A stretch of DNA of 64,000 nt from Bemisia tabaci (taxonomy: Eukaryota > Arthropoda > Insecta > Hemiptera > Aleyrodidae): assembly GCF_918797505.1 (NCBI RefSeq), contig NC_092794.1, positions 62,001 to 126,000 on the forward strand, given 5' to 3'. The position numbers and the translations under genes are program-made. Positions within the stretch are counted from its first letter, which is position 1; each line of letters begins with the position of its first letter. The notes under the pieces are model-generated. The model worked only from the letters and a program-made list of their open reading frames with translations, made no database searches and was not told where the DNA came from. Below are positions 12,694 through 23,649 of the stretch, in pieces.

Positions 12694-13030
12694 ATGAATC
12701 TTCACCCTCGGTTATTTTACGAAAAAATAAAAGGAAACGCGAGCATGACACTTGACACGCATATTTTGATCAGTTATCTTTCTAATATCCGATTGAAAGC
12801 TATCGAAGTTCTGTTAAAGAATCCAAGTAGCCACAAAAGATCAAAACATATAGATGAAAAGTATCATTTTTCTAGAGAACAGGTAGAAAATGGGCTAATA
12901 AATGTGAAATATGTTCCAACCGGTGATCAGCTAGCCGATTAAGTAACCAAACCGTTAGCCACCGCAAAATTCAAGAATTTAAGACCATGGTTGGGTCTTC
13001 AAAATTAGCAAAATTAGAAATTATCAAGTC
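12694..13030 (+). repeat. Third copy of the Copia 3' end
   Basis: From about 12820 the sequence again encodes NPSSHKRSKH, FSREQVENGLINVKYVPTGD and then an in-frame TAA where the parent reads a leucine codon. The preceding 120 bp match the mirrored sequence near 13900-13960. It is a non-functional fragment. Confidence 0.75.
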
Positions 13031-13139
13031 AAAATTCAAGGAGCTGAGTTTAAGATGGAGTAACAACGTGTCTGGAAAAGGAAGCGGACAAACCTATTCA
13101 CCAACTCTGTTCGCATTCCTGGAATCTTAGTGGACGTTA

Positions 13140-13460
13140 TTACAATGCGTTTTCGAAACGCGTTTGCGTTTTCGAAACGTGTTTGCGTTTTCGAAACGTG
13201 TTTGCGTTTTCTAAACGCGCTTAACTCATGAACCCTGTCCACAAGGTTCTGGATACATACCCAAGGCTCATAAATTATGCACATAATTCCGTTAAACGCA
13301 AACACGTTTCGAAAACGCAAACACGTTTCGAAAACGCAAACGCAAACCCAAACGCGTTCAGAAAACGCAAATTCGTTCAGAAAACGCAAACGCAAACGCA
13401 AACGTGTTTAGAAAACGCAAACACGTTTAAAAAACGCAAACGTGTTTAGAAAACGTCCTC
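13140..13460. repeat. Minisatellite at the centre of the giant palindrome
   Basis: GCGTTTTCGAAACG(C/T)GTTT units run in one orientation at 13145-13220 and as the complement, CGTTTCGAAAACGCAAACA, at 13293-13450. Between them is about 70 bp of unique sequence. The array is self-complementary and marks the symmetry axis (flanking arms pair 13053-13140 with about 13500-13582). Confidence 0.85.
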
Positions 13461-14252
13461 GTTAAAAAAAAAAACATCCGCGTTAAAAAAAAAAATCGTC
13501 CACTACGATTCCAGGAATGCGAACAGAGTTGCTGAACAGGTTTGTCCGCTTCCTTTTCCAGACACGTTGTTACTCCATCTCAAACTCAGCTCCAGAGACA
13601 CTTCCGATGCGGCTGGGTTACATGTATTCACAGAAAGATTTCACCAAGTCTTTTCGGAATTGCATTCATAAGTCGGTTCATCTTCCACTCCCGTTCGGGC
13701 TACCCGCAATGAAACTTTTCTACTCAAAACGATACTGAAAAGAGATTGGGAACTGTACGAGGTCTGTCCGGAAAATATCGAAAATTGTTTTATTAATTGA
13801 GATTTTAATGGAGATAATGCCCTGTACTTTATCCTCCTTTTTATTAGAAAGACATTAGAAAGACATTAGGACATTAGAAAGAACTGATCAAAATATGCGT
13901 GTCAAGTGCCATGCTCGCGTTTCCTTTTATTTTTTCGTAAAATGACCGAGGGTGAAGATTCATTAAATTTACTTCAAATGAGGAAAAATGAGTCTTGGCT
14001 TACGGATACGACCCTGAGACAAAAGCACAGTATCCTGCATACCGCATCCTCCTAAAGTCCAGATTTAGCTCCCTGCATGCGACTTTTGTCTGTTTCCTTA
14101 GCTTACGTTTCCGATGAAAAGGATCCGTTTCAACTCGATAGAGGAGATCAAAGAAAAAACTTAGAGAGCGCTGAAGGATATTGAATTTTGACGAGTCCAC
14201 TTGAATTTTTGACGAGTCCACTTGAATTTTGACTTGCTAATTTCTAATTTTG

Positions 14253-14850
14253 CTAATTTTGAAGATCCGGCCCAGGTCTTAATTTCTTGAATTTTGTGGC
14301 GGATAACGGTTTGATCAGTAAATCGGCTAGCTGATTACCTTTTGGAACATATTTCACATTTATTAGCCCTTTTTCTACCTGTTCTCTAGAAAAATGATAC
14401 TTTACATGCATGTGTTTTGATTTTTTATGGCTACTTGGATTCTTTGCAATACTTATGTAACCGGTGTTGTCTTCATAAATTAAAATGGGAGTTATTGCAG
14501 TCATATTAATAATACTCAGAAACGATTTCAACCATAGAGCTTCCCTGACAGCTTCAAAAAGCACCATATACTCTGATTCAGTGGATGAGGTAGCCACAGA
14601 GTTTTTGCTTTTGTTATTCCAACAAATGGTATAGTTTTTTCAAATAATTGAAATAGGAAGCCTGTTGTGCTCTTTCTATCGTTTTTATCTGTTGCCCAAT
14701 CAGAATCTCAGTGACCACTCATTAAGATATCAGTAAATATAAGTTTTTTTGTATAGGTCAATTTCAAATTCCTTGAGCCTTTTAGGTATCGTAACACCCT
14801 TTTCAAGCATTGTCTTGCGCACAGGAAACAATCGTTTAATTCACCGTTAT
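14253..14850 (-). pseudogene. Copia RNase H fragment, right arm
   Basis: The minus-strand frame 14597-14253 encodes a Copia-type RNase H tail with VATSSTESEY-like MATSSTESEYMVLFEAV, then EDNTGYISIAKNPSSHKKSK and YVPKGNQLADLLIKP, ending KKLRPGPDLQN before a stop. Upstream, 14850-14708 encodes LKRVLRYLKGSRNLKLTYTK and is broken from the rest by a frame change near 14640-14700. It is the inverted partner of 11341-11890 and is non-functional. Confidence 0.8.
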
Positions 14851-15145
14851 TTACATTGACAGCATGTTTCGTTGAAAATGGCACCTTAACGTACGTTCCT
14901 CTTCGATGTAAAGCGTAATAACGGTTGACACTTAGTTCCATACCCTGTATCTTCTTCAGCACCCACCCGGATCCGTTCATGTGAAAATCGAATGACTCTT
15001 TATTGATCTTGACCCTGAACTTTTCATAATACTCGTCCAGATCCGTTGACGCAAAAATACCTTCGTTTTTAGTCTTAAACTTTTTCATCTGCATTCCTTC
15101 CTTGTTCTTATCGTCAGCTTTCTCATATTCAGCGTAAATGCACAA
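14850..15145 (-). pseudogene. Foreign ORF fragment (SGW...VNVNN module) inside the Copia relic
   Basis: About 97 codons reading from 15145 on the minus strand do not look like Copia. They contain an acidic/lysine-rich start, then NGSGWVLKKIQGMELSVNRY, a GTYVKVP segment, and AVNVNN followed by CFLCA. I recall this arrangement (SGW, then a hydrophobic VNxY, then small-residue P, then AVxNVxN, then CFLWA) from multi-copy arthropod proteins linked to DNA-polymerase-B/Polinton-type elements. That assignment is from memory and uncertain. In the left arm the same place holds about 100 bp of genuine Copia coding sequence, so the fragment replaced it. Confidence 0.45.
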
Positions 15146-15149
15146 TGCT

Positions 15150-15850
15150 GCGCAAGTAGTCAGGACCTTTTATGACTCTTTTTGAACTCACCAAGCTACC
15201 AGATAACTTAATTCTCATATGAGGAACCATGAGGTTGCTTCCGTCAGGTGACAGTAAGTACTATGAGAATTCAAAAAAGCTAATTTTCGACTCCAGCCTA
15301 CGTGAACAACCGATATTTTTCGGACTGACCTCGTGTGGTTCCCAATTCTCATATAAATTTCCTCTCTCAAATTTCCATTTAGAAAAGCTGTTTTTACATA
15401 CATTTGGTAAATTAGCAAATCAAATTGGTTGGCAAAAGCCACCAGAATTCTGAAACTCGCTATTCGAACGACAGGAGCAAATGTTTCATCATAGTCCTCA
15501 GCATATTTTTGACTGAAGCCACGAGCAACTAACCGCGCTTTATGTTTTTTAGGTTTCCCAGATGCATCCTTCTTAATTGTAAAAATCCATTTACAATCAA
15601 CAATATTTTTATCCTCAGGCTTTGGTACAAGACTCCAAGTATTGTTGAATGTGAGAAAGTCAAGCTCCTCTTGAATAGGTAACCGGTTGCCATTGAATTT
15701 TATCAGCTCTATTCTCAACTTCATTAAAAGTTTTGGGTACATCACAGTCAATGGATTGTGCATTTAAAATAAATTCATCAAGTTGATTTACATCACTCCT
15801 TGATCCCAAAAAAGAAGAAAAAATCATTCTCACGATTTTGGGGCTTCAAA
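15150..15850 (-). pseudogene. Copia reverse transcriptase fragment (RVT_2), right arm
   Basis: The minus-strand frame 15763-15215 encodes the start of a Copia-type reverse transcriptase: NNTWSLVPKPEDKNIVDCKW, then KARLVARGFSQKYAEDYDET, FAPVVRIASFR, and YQMYVKTAFLNGNLREEIYM. In active Copia elements the last motif has Asp in QMDVKTAFLNG. Here that catalytic residue is Tyr (codon at 15398-15400), and the later YxDD part is missing, so it is inactive. Frame breaks precede it: NVNQLDEFILNAQSI-like sequence near 15730-15800 lies in another frame. The left arm lacks this segment. Confidence 0.8.
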
Positions 15851-16449
15851 ACATGGTTTTTTATCCATCTCTACATGGATCTTCGCATCACCCTTTCTAT
15901 CTTTACTAGAGTTATGATCCGCTTCTGCGGTATCCTTTATCTCAAGTTCTTTATGAAGTTCTGATTTTGACTCACAATCAAATGCATCAGTTCCCTCTTA
16001 AGTTCTCAGTTCTGATTTTGACGGGGACCGTAAAGCAATGTACCTACTGGAGCTTTTTCAATACCGTTCTTCGCAACTGGGGGGTTCCCGCAATGAAATT
16101 CAACATCTTTTAGGTTTGATAAATTTTTTGGAGGCTTCCGGTGGTCTCATTGCATTCATATTTGAAAAGTAGCGGGTGTGTTGCCGTCAGAAATCGTAAA
16201 GGACGCATCGTTTTCCAGATATCGAGCAAAATCCATCGATTATTGGTATTTTACCTTTATTTCTATCGAAATCATCGACCATTAACATTCTCATGTGAAG
16301 TTGTGGTAAGTAATCGAAATCATCGAGTATTGTTACATTCCCATTTAAAATGGACCACTAGATAAGGTGCGAATTTAAGCATTCTGATACGTGTTTCTTA
16401 ACCAGAGCTTCACGGAGAACACGATTCACGCAACTAAATTACTGAAACC
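15851..16449. repeat. Right arm segment mirrored at 10093-10690
   Basis: Inverted copy of the left arm. It includes the decayed Copia spacer (about 15851-16030, minus sense) and the block containing the 74-codon frame also seen at 10172-10396. That frame is identical on both arms but has no domain and reflects recent arm similarity, not selection that can be shown here. Confidence 0.7.
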
Positions 16450-16668
16450 TGTTGGAATGAATGCTAAGTAATTCATACTTCCCGCAGTCAATACAAATCG
16501 GTGTTGTACACCGGTGACTCCAGTAGTCAACACAACCTCTCTGTACTGTGCCTATTATTACTTGTTGATTACTTGTTCATCATCATGTCCTCTGCAATAA
16601 CGAATAAACTTTATCCGTGTGAATAAACGAATCTTTTCCTTCCAATGAAACCATACCAACTTCCAACA
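16450..16668. mobile_element. Solo LTR, 219 bp, 5-bp TSD AAACC
   Basis: Begins TGTTGGAA and ends TTCCAACA, a perfect 8-bp terminal inverted repeat with TG...CA ends, and contains two AATAAA signals (near 16600-16625). AAACC flanks it at 16445-16449 and 16669-16673. The opposite arm at 10081-10095 has the continuous sequence with one copy of that pentamer, that is, the empty site. The size and ends fit a Copia-type LTR, similar in size to the 204-bp LTR at 31498. It inserted after the arms were formed and lost its internal region by recombination, or arrived as a solo copy by conversion. Confidence 0.85.
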
Positions 16669-18045
16669 AAACCAACTCCTAACGAAGATATTAACGTTTT
16701 CATTTCACATATTGGTTCAGTACGGGGAATTTGAACTGCTCAAAGCTCTACAACAATCAAATCGAGCACTACAACGCTTTCAGCAAGCTTCTCAATCGAG
16801 TAATAAGTATTCATTTCCCATCATGTGTTGTTCAAACTGTAAACAATTTGCTATAGCTGATCCAAAGTGTCAAGATTTTTATATCGCAGAAACTATCGTG
16901 ATAACGTTTAGCGTGTGATGTGAATCACGCGGAGCATTGCGAGCTTTCATGAGCGGGTAGTTTGAATTTACATCTCAAGAATCATATTTCGGTAATTTTC
17001 GGTGTGCGCATCATGGTTTACGTGAAATTTTGGTTAAGAAACTCGTCTAGTGGTCCATTAGGGTAAATATTCGCAATCATCAACTGACTAGATTTTTCCA
17101 TTTGATGTTACGGTGAAAAATCGAAATAATTGCCCATCGATGTATTCCTATTAAAAAACTATGGCAATGAATCGAAATAATTGATTATTGATGTATTCCT
17201 ATTTAAAACTAGAGTACCTTTATAGCGAGAGTATGGACAGATCGCTTCATGGAGGGTTTTGGACCCAAAAGTGCAGCCGCACCCTTCTAACCAACTTCTA
17301 ACGCCTAAAATTTCACTGCCAGTCTGTAGATTCCAATTCTAACCAATATGGCTCAGAATGCACATAAATGAGCGTTCTTCCGCAAAAAATGAGTAAGTTT
17401 ATGCAAAAACTAAGTCAAATACGTGCTTGATAAACGATGGTTCGTAACAATTGTATTATAATTATAATTATAATTATAGTAAATTGTTCTGTGTAATTGA
17501 AATTCATAGGTTGGTTGTATTTCTGGCCCTGACTTTATTCGCGGAGGCATCGGTGAAGGCCTGATGGATTCTCGGAGTTTAACATCTATCTATAATCTCA
17601 CTATATAGGTACTATATTTAAAACTATGGTAAAATAATCGAGTGTGAAGTAATTTGGACCTGAATATCGATCTTTTACCCTACCTTAAATGTTAGATCGA
17701 ACGGTCCATCGCGGGTTACGACACGTCCCTGAAAGTAATACGGTGGATTCCAATAAGATAATTATTGATTGATTGATTTTGGGCTTCCTAACTGTTTTAG
17801 AGGCTTCCTAGTGCTCTCATTGAATTTATAATCGAAATGTAGCGGATTGTTCTCGTCAAAAATCGTCTAGGACGCACCGTTTTCGACATATTAAGCAAAT
17901 ACCATCGATTATTGATATGTTACGTTTCTATCTGTGGTATAGTATCGAAATCATCAACCATGGACATTCTCATATGAAGTTGTGGTAAATAATCGAAGTC
18001 ATCGCCCATACAACTGAATAAGATTCATAAGATTATCCTGCGATC
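16669..18045. repeat. Right arm body without recognisable genes
   Basis: Inverted copy of the left arm from about 10087 back to 8740, including the TAATTA microsatellite at about 17457-17480. No gene is supported. Confidence 0.7.
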
Positions 18046-18760
18046 CACGAACCAACAGATATTTCACGTTGAATATTGATCATCTCGTGACGCATCCATC
18101 GAGGACCGCAGCACGGAAACGGAGTTAAAGCACTTCGTTGCTCCCTCACGACCGCTGGGTGAGAACCCGCAATGAAATTTTAAGTTTTTCTGACACCCTT
18201 GATCCATACAAGTGAATTAGAGTCCTCAGATTATTCTGCGACCCATGAACCAACGGATATTTCACGTTGAACATTGATTTCGGGACGTATAGAGTGAGGA
18301 CCCGTAGGCTTGTGCTGAAGTTTCCTAAACATACCGTTCGCGAGGGGGGCTGCCCGCAATGAAATTTTAAGTTTTTCTGACACCCTTGATCCATACAAGT
18401 GAATTAGAGTCCTCAGATTATTCTGCGACCCATGAACCAACGGATATTTCACGTTGAACATTGATTTCGGGACGTATAGGGTGAGGACCCGTAGGCTTGT
18501 GCTGAAGTTTCCTAAACAATCCGGTTCGCGAGGGGGGCTGCCCGCAATGAAATTTTAAGTTTTTTCTGATACCTTTCATCCGTAGAAACTGAGAGCCAGT
18601 CGTCACATCGTTGTGCGATCCATGAACACACAACTATTTCACGATGAATTTTGAACTCTGGACGGAGCGAGGACCGCAGTCTACGAAGGCCACGAAGAAA
18701 ACCGCGTATACACATAAGATAGGTATGTGTCATAGACGTGTTTATGACATCAGACATACA
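18046..18760. repeat. 187-bp tandem repeat, right arm
   Basis: Inverted counterpart of 8290-8745, but CCGCAATG boundaries fall at about 18169, 18354 and 18541, one unit more than the left arm. The extra unit accounts for most of the shift in pairing sum between outer and inner arm. Confidence 0.8.
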
Positions 18761-20040
18761 AACGGTGAAAAGTAAAACTCAAGAATCCATTTATTCAAAC
18801 AAGCATAAAAAAGCTCGTATATACATATAAGATACGCATGCGACTTAGGTGAAAGTTGGATTTTCTCGAAAACTAAAAGTAGTATCAAAATTCGGTCTGT
18901 ACAGTTTTCCGATCTTCCATAGTGTAAAAGAATCGCATCGGTCCGGGACGGATCGGAGGAGAGTAATTTTCCGAAAATTTTTTAATTTCCCGAATCAGAC
19001 CCTACTCACCAGTCTCCGATATCAGGCCCATGCTGGAGGATATGGTGTATTGATCCCGAAAATTTTACAAGTCCGAAAATCCGAATATTTTGCACAATCT
19101 GAAAACAATGTAAGGAACAGAACCGCGCATACACATAAGATAGGTATATATCATAGATGTGTTTTTACAATCGGACATACAACCTGTCAAGAGTGAACTA
19201 CCAACCCATTTATTCGAGCAAGCGTAAAAACTCGTATATACACATAAGATACGCATGCGACTTAGGTAAAAGTTGGATTTTCTCGAGAACAAAAAGTCGT
19301 ATCAAAATTCGGTTCGTACAGTTTTCCGATCTTCGATAATGGAAAAGAATCGCATCGGTCCGGGACGGATCGGAGGATGGTAATTTTCCGAAATTTATTT
19401 AATTTCCGGAATCAGACCCTACTCTCCAGTATCCGATACCAGACCCCTACTGTGGAATATGGTCTTTCGAAATCGAAAATTTTTACAAGTCCGAGAATCC
19501 AATTTCCGGAATCAGACCCTACTCTCCAGTCTCCGATACCAGGTCCATACTGTAAGATATGGTCTATCGTGAATGCCGTCAAAATCTTACAAGTCCGAAA
19601 TCTCGGAAACGAAAAGTTGTATCAAAATTCGGTCAGTACAGTTTTCCGATCTTCCATAGTGTAAAAGAATCGCATCCATCCACAACTGATCGGACGAGGG
19701 TGATTTTCCGAAAATTTTTCAATTTCCCGAATCAGACCCTAATCTACAGTATCCGATACCAGGCCCATACTGTTAGATACGGTCTTCCGAAACCGAAAAT
19801 TTTTACAAGTCCGAAATCTCGGAAACGAAAAGTCGTATCAAAATTCGGTCAGTACAGTTTTCCGATCTTCAATAGTGGAAAAGAATCGCATCAATCCGCA
19901 ACGGATCGGAGGAGGGTGATTTTCCGAAAATTTTTCAACTTCCCGGATCAGACCATAATCTACAGTATCCGATACCAGGCCCATACTGTTAGATACAGTC
20001 TTCCGAAACCGAAAAGTTTTACAAGTCCGAAAATACGAAT
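18761..20040. repeat. Satellite region of the right arm
   Basis: Contains units carrying TTACAAGTCCGA, CAGACCCTA and GTTTTCCGATCTTC in a longer composite period (about 220 bp; two near-identical units at about 19590-20030), where the left arm has the 100-bp array. Reading frames here (for example 19559-20083) are open only because of the repeat. Confidence 0.75.
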
Positions 20041-20412
20041 TTTTTTGCACAATCTGGCAACATTGTATCAAAAAATTAACTAATTTCTCGCCCCATCTGG
20101 CAACACTGTAAAATACGATGTTGCAAAATTTCACCAATAAATAACTCATTTATTTTAAGTGCACCGTCCGGCAACGCTGCTGCCTCATCTTGAAAAATAC
20201 ACCATTGCATAAACCGCAGATTGAAGGGGCTACATTACACGATTGCATAACCCCATTATTGAAGGGGCAACATGCAATACTTTCTTCTTTACAGCGTTGC
20301 CATATTGAACAATAATCCCTATACAACACTGTAATTTAATTCGTATTTTTCTGCACCATCATGCAACGCTGTTGGATTTTTTACCTGGTAAAGTTGCCAT
20401 TTTTATTCGACT
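20041..20412. repeat. Right terminal module of the giant foldback
   Basis: Inverted copy of 6290-6660 and direct copy of 1-317: AACACTGTAAAAT, two minisatellite units, then GCAACGCTGTTGGAT. The outermost 20 bp (CCATTTTTATTCGACT) are diverged from the CCATTTTCACCCTACT terminus at the other copies. Confidence 0.75.
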
Positions 20413-20745
20413 AGAACGACGCCTGCATGAATGTAAACTTAAAATCCAAAGGAACGCCAAAATAACGCATGAACGGTAAAATCAACAGTCATTTCAAAAG
20501 TTTTAGGGACTAATGATCTAATGAACCACAGCTGATGTTAACTCAGCAGTCGTATGATGCTAGAATAGCATACAAAATGTCAACTCAAAAGCATCAGAAA
20601 GATGTTGAGCAAACAGATTTGCATACTTTTGTTTCAACATACTTATCATTTTCAATTAGCAGTCGTGACGATTAGCACGACGGCCAAACGTCGAAAGAAT
20701 GTAACATTCAAAGTGACGAGTAAAATGAAGAATTTTTTTTTTTTT
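20413..20745. other. Unassigned flank of the giant foldback
   Basis: No gene, repeat or RNA could be supported here. Confidence 0.4.
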
Positions 20746-20749
20746 CATT

Positions 20750-20945
20750 CGTGTGTCCCGTCAATTAAGAAACGCGGAATCGTTAATTGAGGGGTTGCGT
20801 ATACCTGCACGGTGGAACTGTCCCCGTAGGAAAGTAAGGATCCTCGGATTTGTCGATTGGTGGCAAGCTGATCTCGTCGAGATACAACTTTACGCCTCTG
20901 TTCGGGACAGCGACCCCTTTTCTTTTCGTTCTGAAGTCAAACGGT
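20750..20945 (+). pseudogene. Relic of a Polinton/Maverick-type integrase
   Basis: The frame at 20753-20953 contains CPRRKVRILGFVDWWQADLV followed by EIQLYAS. The pattern basic-RRKV, then a short hydrophobic run, then xQADLVxM/I with an Asp, is what I recall from the N-terminal edge of the catalytic core of integrases of Polinton-type elements, the Asp in ADL being the first catalytic residue. Only some 60 codons are preserved, with no second Asp or Glu, so it is a scrap. The family call rests on memory of the motif. Confidence 0.4.
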
Positions 20946-20953
20946 TAGTGTAA

Positions 20954-22561
20954 AGCTAGGCATTGAGCTATGTAGGTAATATCCTCTGAAATAGACTGCT
21001 GAATATGGCAAATATATGAGCTGGCAGATTACATGAGTTTTTGTTTATATAAACATCTACTAGCGTTGGTTTTCTGTAGATATCAAATTTGACTATTCCT
21101 TTCTCTCTAATTACAACTACATCAAGAAATGAAAATCTCCTATCTTTTTCTATCTCGCACGTGAATCACTGCGTGAAAACACTTTTTTCACTACAAACAA
21201 ATATACGTCAATTTTTCTCATTTATCTCTGATAGCAACGTCATGCCCCACGTTTCGTGTTTCATTTTTGATCAACATTTTTAAAAAGCTACACAGTTTTT
21301 CTGTAGTAAATCCACGAATTTTCCAACATGAGTTCAAATAAATCAAAAAAAATATTGACGCGATATTTTCACCCGTTCCAATCTTTTTTTTTTTTTTTTT
21401 AAATCAAGAAAAACTGTAACATCATCTGCGTTCGTGAATTGTAATATTATGCTCTTTAGTGATTGTAAAAACCGGGCAACAAAGAGTTGAGAATAATGGT
21501 GCGTGGTCCTATTTTCACTTCAACGTCGCGCGAGCCAGGGAACTGGGAGGGAAACGGGGTTGACACATGTGCGCAGTGTGACGCGCCTTCAATCCAACTA
21601 GCGGCAATATACCTTACTCAGTGGGCACAAAATTATTTGAAACTACTTTGCAAATATTGTAGCCTTTCTCTTGGTTCCTTTTTGCAAAATGCATTTACTT
21701 GTCCTTGATGGTCTGATGAAACTTGGTAACGTTGTAACGCCATTATGCCCCTCTCGTTTTCCCACTCAAATATTAGGTGGATCATCATTAATATAAACTT
21801 CGAAGGATTCAGACTTTCAGCGAGTCCGCCTTTTACTATTTCACTCGAGAGGTTGCCAGATTGTGCGATAAATGTGAATATTTTACATTGATTTGAATTG
21901 AGAAAAGTGTTAAAAAAGTAACTTATCTTGCAACAATAGAGTCCGGGAGGGACGAGAGGCTGCCTTCCTGGGAAAACCCATGATTTAGCTGGAAACGTCA
22001 TTAAAACAATTGATTCCGTTTGAAGCATCAATTGTATACTAAGAGAGAGCTATTTTAAAATAATAATTGTAAATGGACACAGATGCTACAGAGAGGGAAA
22101 AAGGAAAGGGAAAGGAAATGAAATTAGGATATGATTACTAATATGCAATCAGAGAGAATGAAACAAAAACATCAGAGAAATTTATATGCGATGAAAGTAT
22201 AAGAAAAAAACATGAGTGGGCTCATTGCGATTCGGAACTCGAACTATACTATCGTTGAGCAGTTTTTAGACCCCTACGCTACCGATAATCTTCTTAAGAG
22301 GTAAAGATGAACTTTTGCTACTTCAGCAAGTCAAATCGCGGAAGGAGATCCATGGACTGTCCACCCGATGGGATGACGTCCCGGTCAAATGCGTTTTTGA
22401 GGAAATGATCGATCCCCATCATCGCTTCATCTCCACACATCTATTCACGTGCAAATGATGGTATGCTCCGGCAACAAGGTTCTGTGACAAAATCATTTTT
22501 GCCTCCAGAGTCTCCAAAATGTATACATCTTAGTGATCAAATGTCCAATCACTGAGAAAAA
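20954..22561. other. Unassigned sequence
   Basis: No domain-bearing frame is visible on either strand. Poly-T runs occur near 20728 and 21383. GC-richer patches at 21500-21600 and 22330-22450 have no identifiable product. Confidence 0.45.
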
Positions 22562-22651
22562 TGGCTCGCGTAGCGAGCCGAATGCCACTCGCGTAGCGAA
22601 TGATCAGGGTCCAGGGGGCCCAGCCCTTTGGCTGGCCGGAACGGCTAGTAT
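22562..22651 (+). mobile_element. Possible Helitron-like 3' end
   Basis: Successive hairpins GGCTCGCGTAGCGAGCC (about 22563-22579) and CTCGCGTAGCG are followed by a stem GGCC(C)AGCC / GGCTGGCC, then seven bases and CTAG followed by T. Helitrons end with a GC-rich hairpin about ten bases before CTRR-T, so the layout fits. No 5' TC end or Rep/helicase was located, so this is tentative. Confidence 0.35.
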
Positions 22652-22926
22652 CAGATAAAATTATTGAAATTGCTTTTCCAATCCTCATTCCAGGTGAAAC
22701 ATTCAATCGAGGTCACAAAACTTGCGTCAACTCTCCAGGCTGAGAGAAGCGAAATGGTTTACTCACTGCTTAGAAACACGGACAGGTACCTACCAATCCT
22801 ACCATGTTTTACTTGTATTTAAGGTTCTTTCATAACATCACTTTTTTCAGCCTCATTGTATGAGCGTATAATTATTTTTAACAAAAGGAAATTTTTTCAT
22901 TGTGACGTGAGCACTGTCATTCATTC

Positions 22927-23110
22927 AGGGTGTCCCAAAAATCAGTACCCACCTTTCTAATATTGTCCTTAATTGAGCTATTGAGACGAAACTTGTGGAA
23001 GTTTTCTAGGTTAAAGGAAACTACATTTTGGCATATCCAACGCATTTCGAAGGGACACCCCTGAAGGGGGGGGGGGGGGGGTTCGGCCCATAATTCATTT
23101 TTCAAAGAGC
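22927..23110. mobile_element. Solo end of a CAGGGTG-type element
   Basis: Starts CAGGGTGTCCCAAAAA at about 22927. The internal order is the same as the larger foldbacks at 23892, 26639 and 34402 (a GAAACTTG phrase, a run of G, then AAGAGCAT), but only one arm of less than 200 bp remains. It contains a G homopolymer of about 18 bases near 23065. Confidence 0.6.
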
Positions 23111-23159
23111 ATCAGTAACAGAGAAATGGGAATTTGAGCACAAAAGGTTAAAGCCAAAT

Positions 23160-23540
23160 TAAGCAAAAAATATAAATTAATTTATGGGTAAATGGGCTGG
23201 GTATTGGACCATCAGGCAATGCTGTACAAAGGATTGATTACTGCCCCTTCAATCTTCGGGTCCTGTAAATATAGTAATATTGAGTATTTCATGTTGCTCA
23301 TTCAATCTAAGGGTTATGCAGAGTGTATGTTGCCCCTTCAATTTGTAGGTTATACAACAGCGTTGCCGAACAGTTCAAATAAAAAATGATTTAATTATTT
23401 GTAAAACTTGTCAAAATCGATTTGTGCTGTGTTGCCAGATGTACAATTTCGCTGGGTTGTCCCAGAAACTCTGATTTTCGGAATTGAAAAATTTTGGAAT
23501 AACGCAGACCGTATCCTCCGGGTTGGGCCTGGATTTAGAA
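23160..23540. mobile_element. Truncated left-end module of the AGTAGGG family
   Basis: Contains four degenerate minisatellite units (TGCCCCTTCAAT with GGTTAT(A/G)CA), then CAGCGTTGCCGAACAG, AAATGATTTAATTATTTG and TGTTGCCAGAT in the same order as 6430-6660. It ends in one satellite unit near 23540. The AGTAGGG terminus and the rest of the element are absent. Confidence 0.65.
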
Positions 23541-23649
23541 CCTGGATAGTACATTAAATACAAAAGATGTTACATCAAGCTTGGGCAAGGCTGATTTTGC
23601 ATGACGGGCGTCTTAAAAACGGGTACAAGCTTACCAGTCCAGGCAACAG

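Larger units (their letters stand above)
6290..20412. mobile_element. Giant composite foldback (palindromic) element, 14.1 kb
   Basis: The sequence from 6290 to about 13230 is repeated inverted from about 13300 to 20412. Matching pairs include an identical 74-codon frame at 10172-10396 minus and 16141-16365 plus, the TA-rich microsatellite near 9280 and 17460, and terminal modules at both ends. The pair sum drifts from about 26950 (outer) to 26540 (inner) because tandem repeats and insertions differ between arms. The outer terminus is AGTAGGGTGAAAATGG on the left and a diverged version on the right. No intact transposase is present. Long tandem-repeat-bearing TIRs recall FB or Galileo-type foldbacks, but relationship to those is inference. 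No clear target duplication was found. Confidence 0.75.

Noticed and set aside
6290..20412. Palindrome as pure assembly artefact
   Set aside because: Arms carry independent changes (solo LTR, unit counts, Copia deletions) that a mirrored artefact would not show; not fully excluded without reads.
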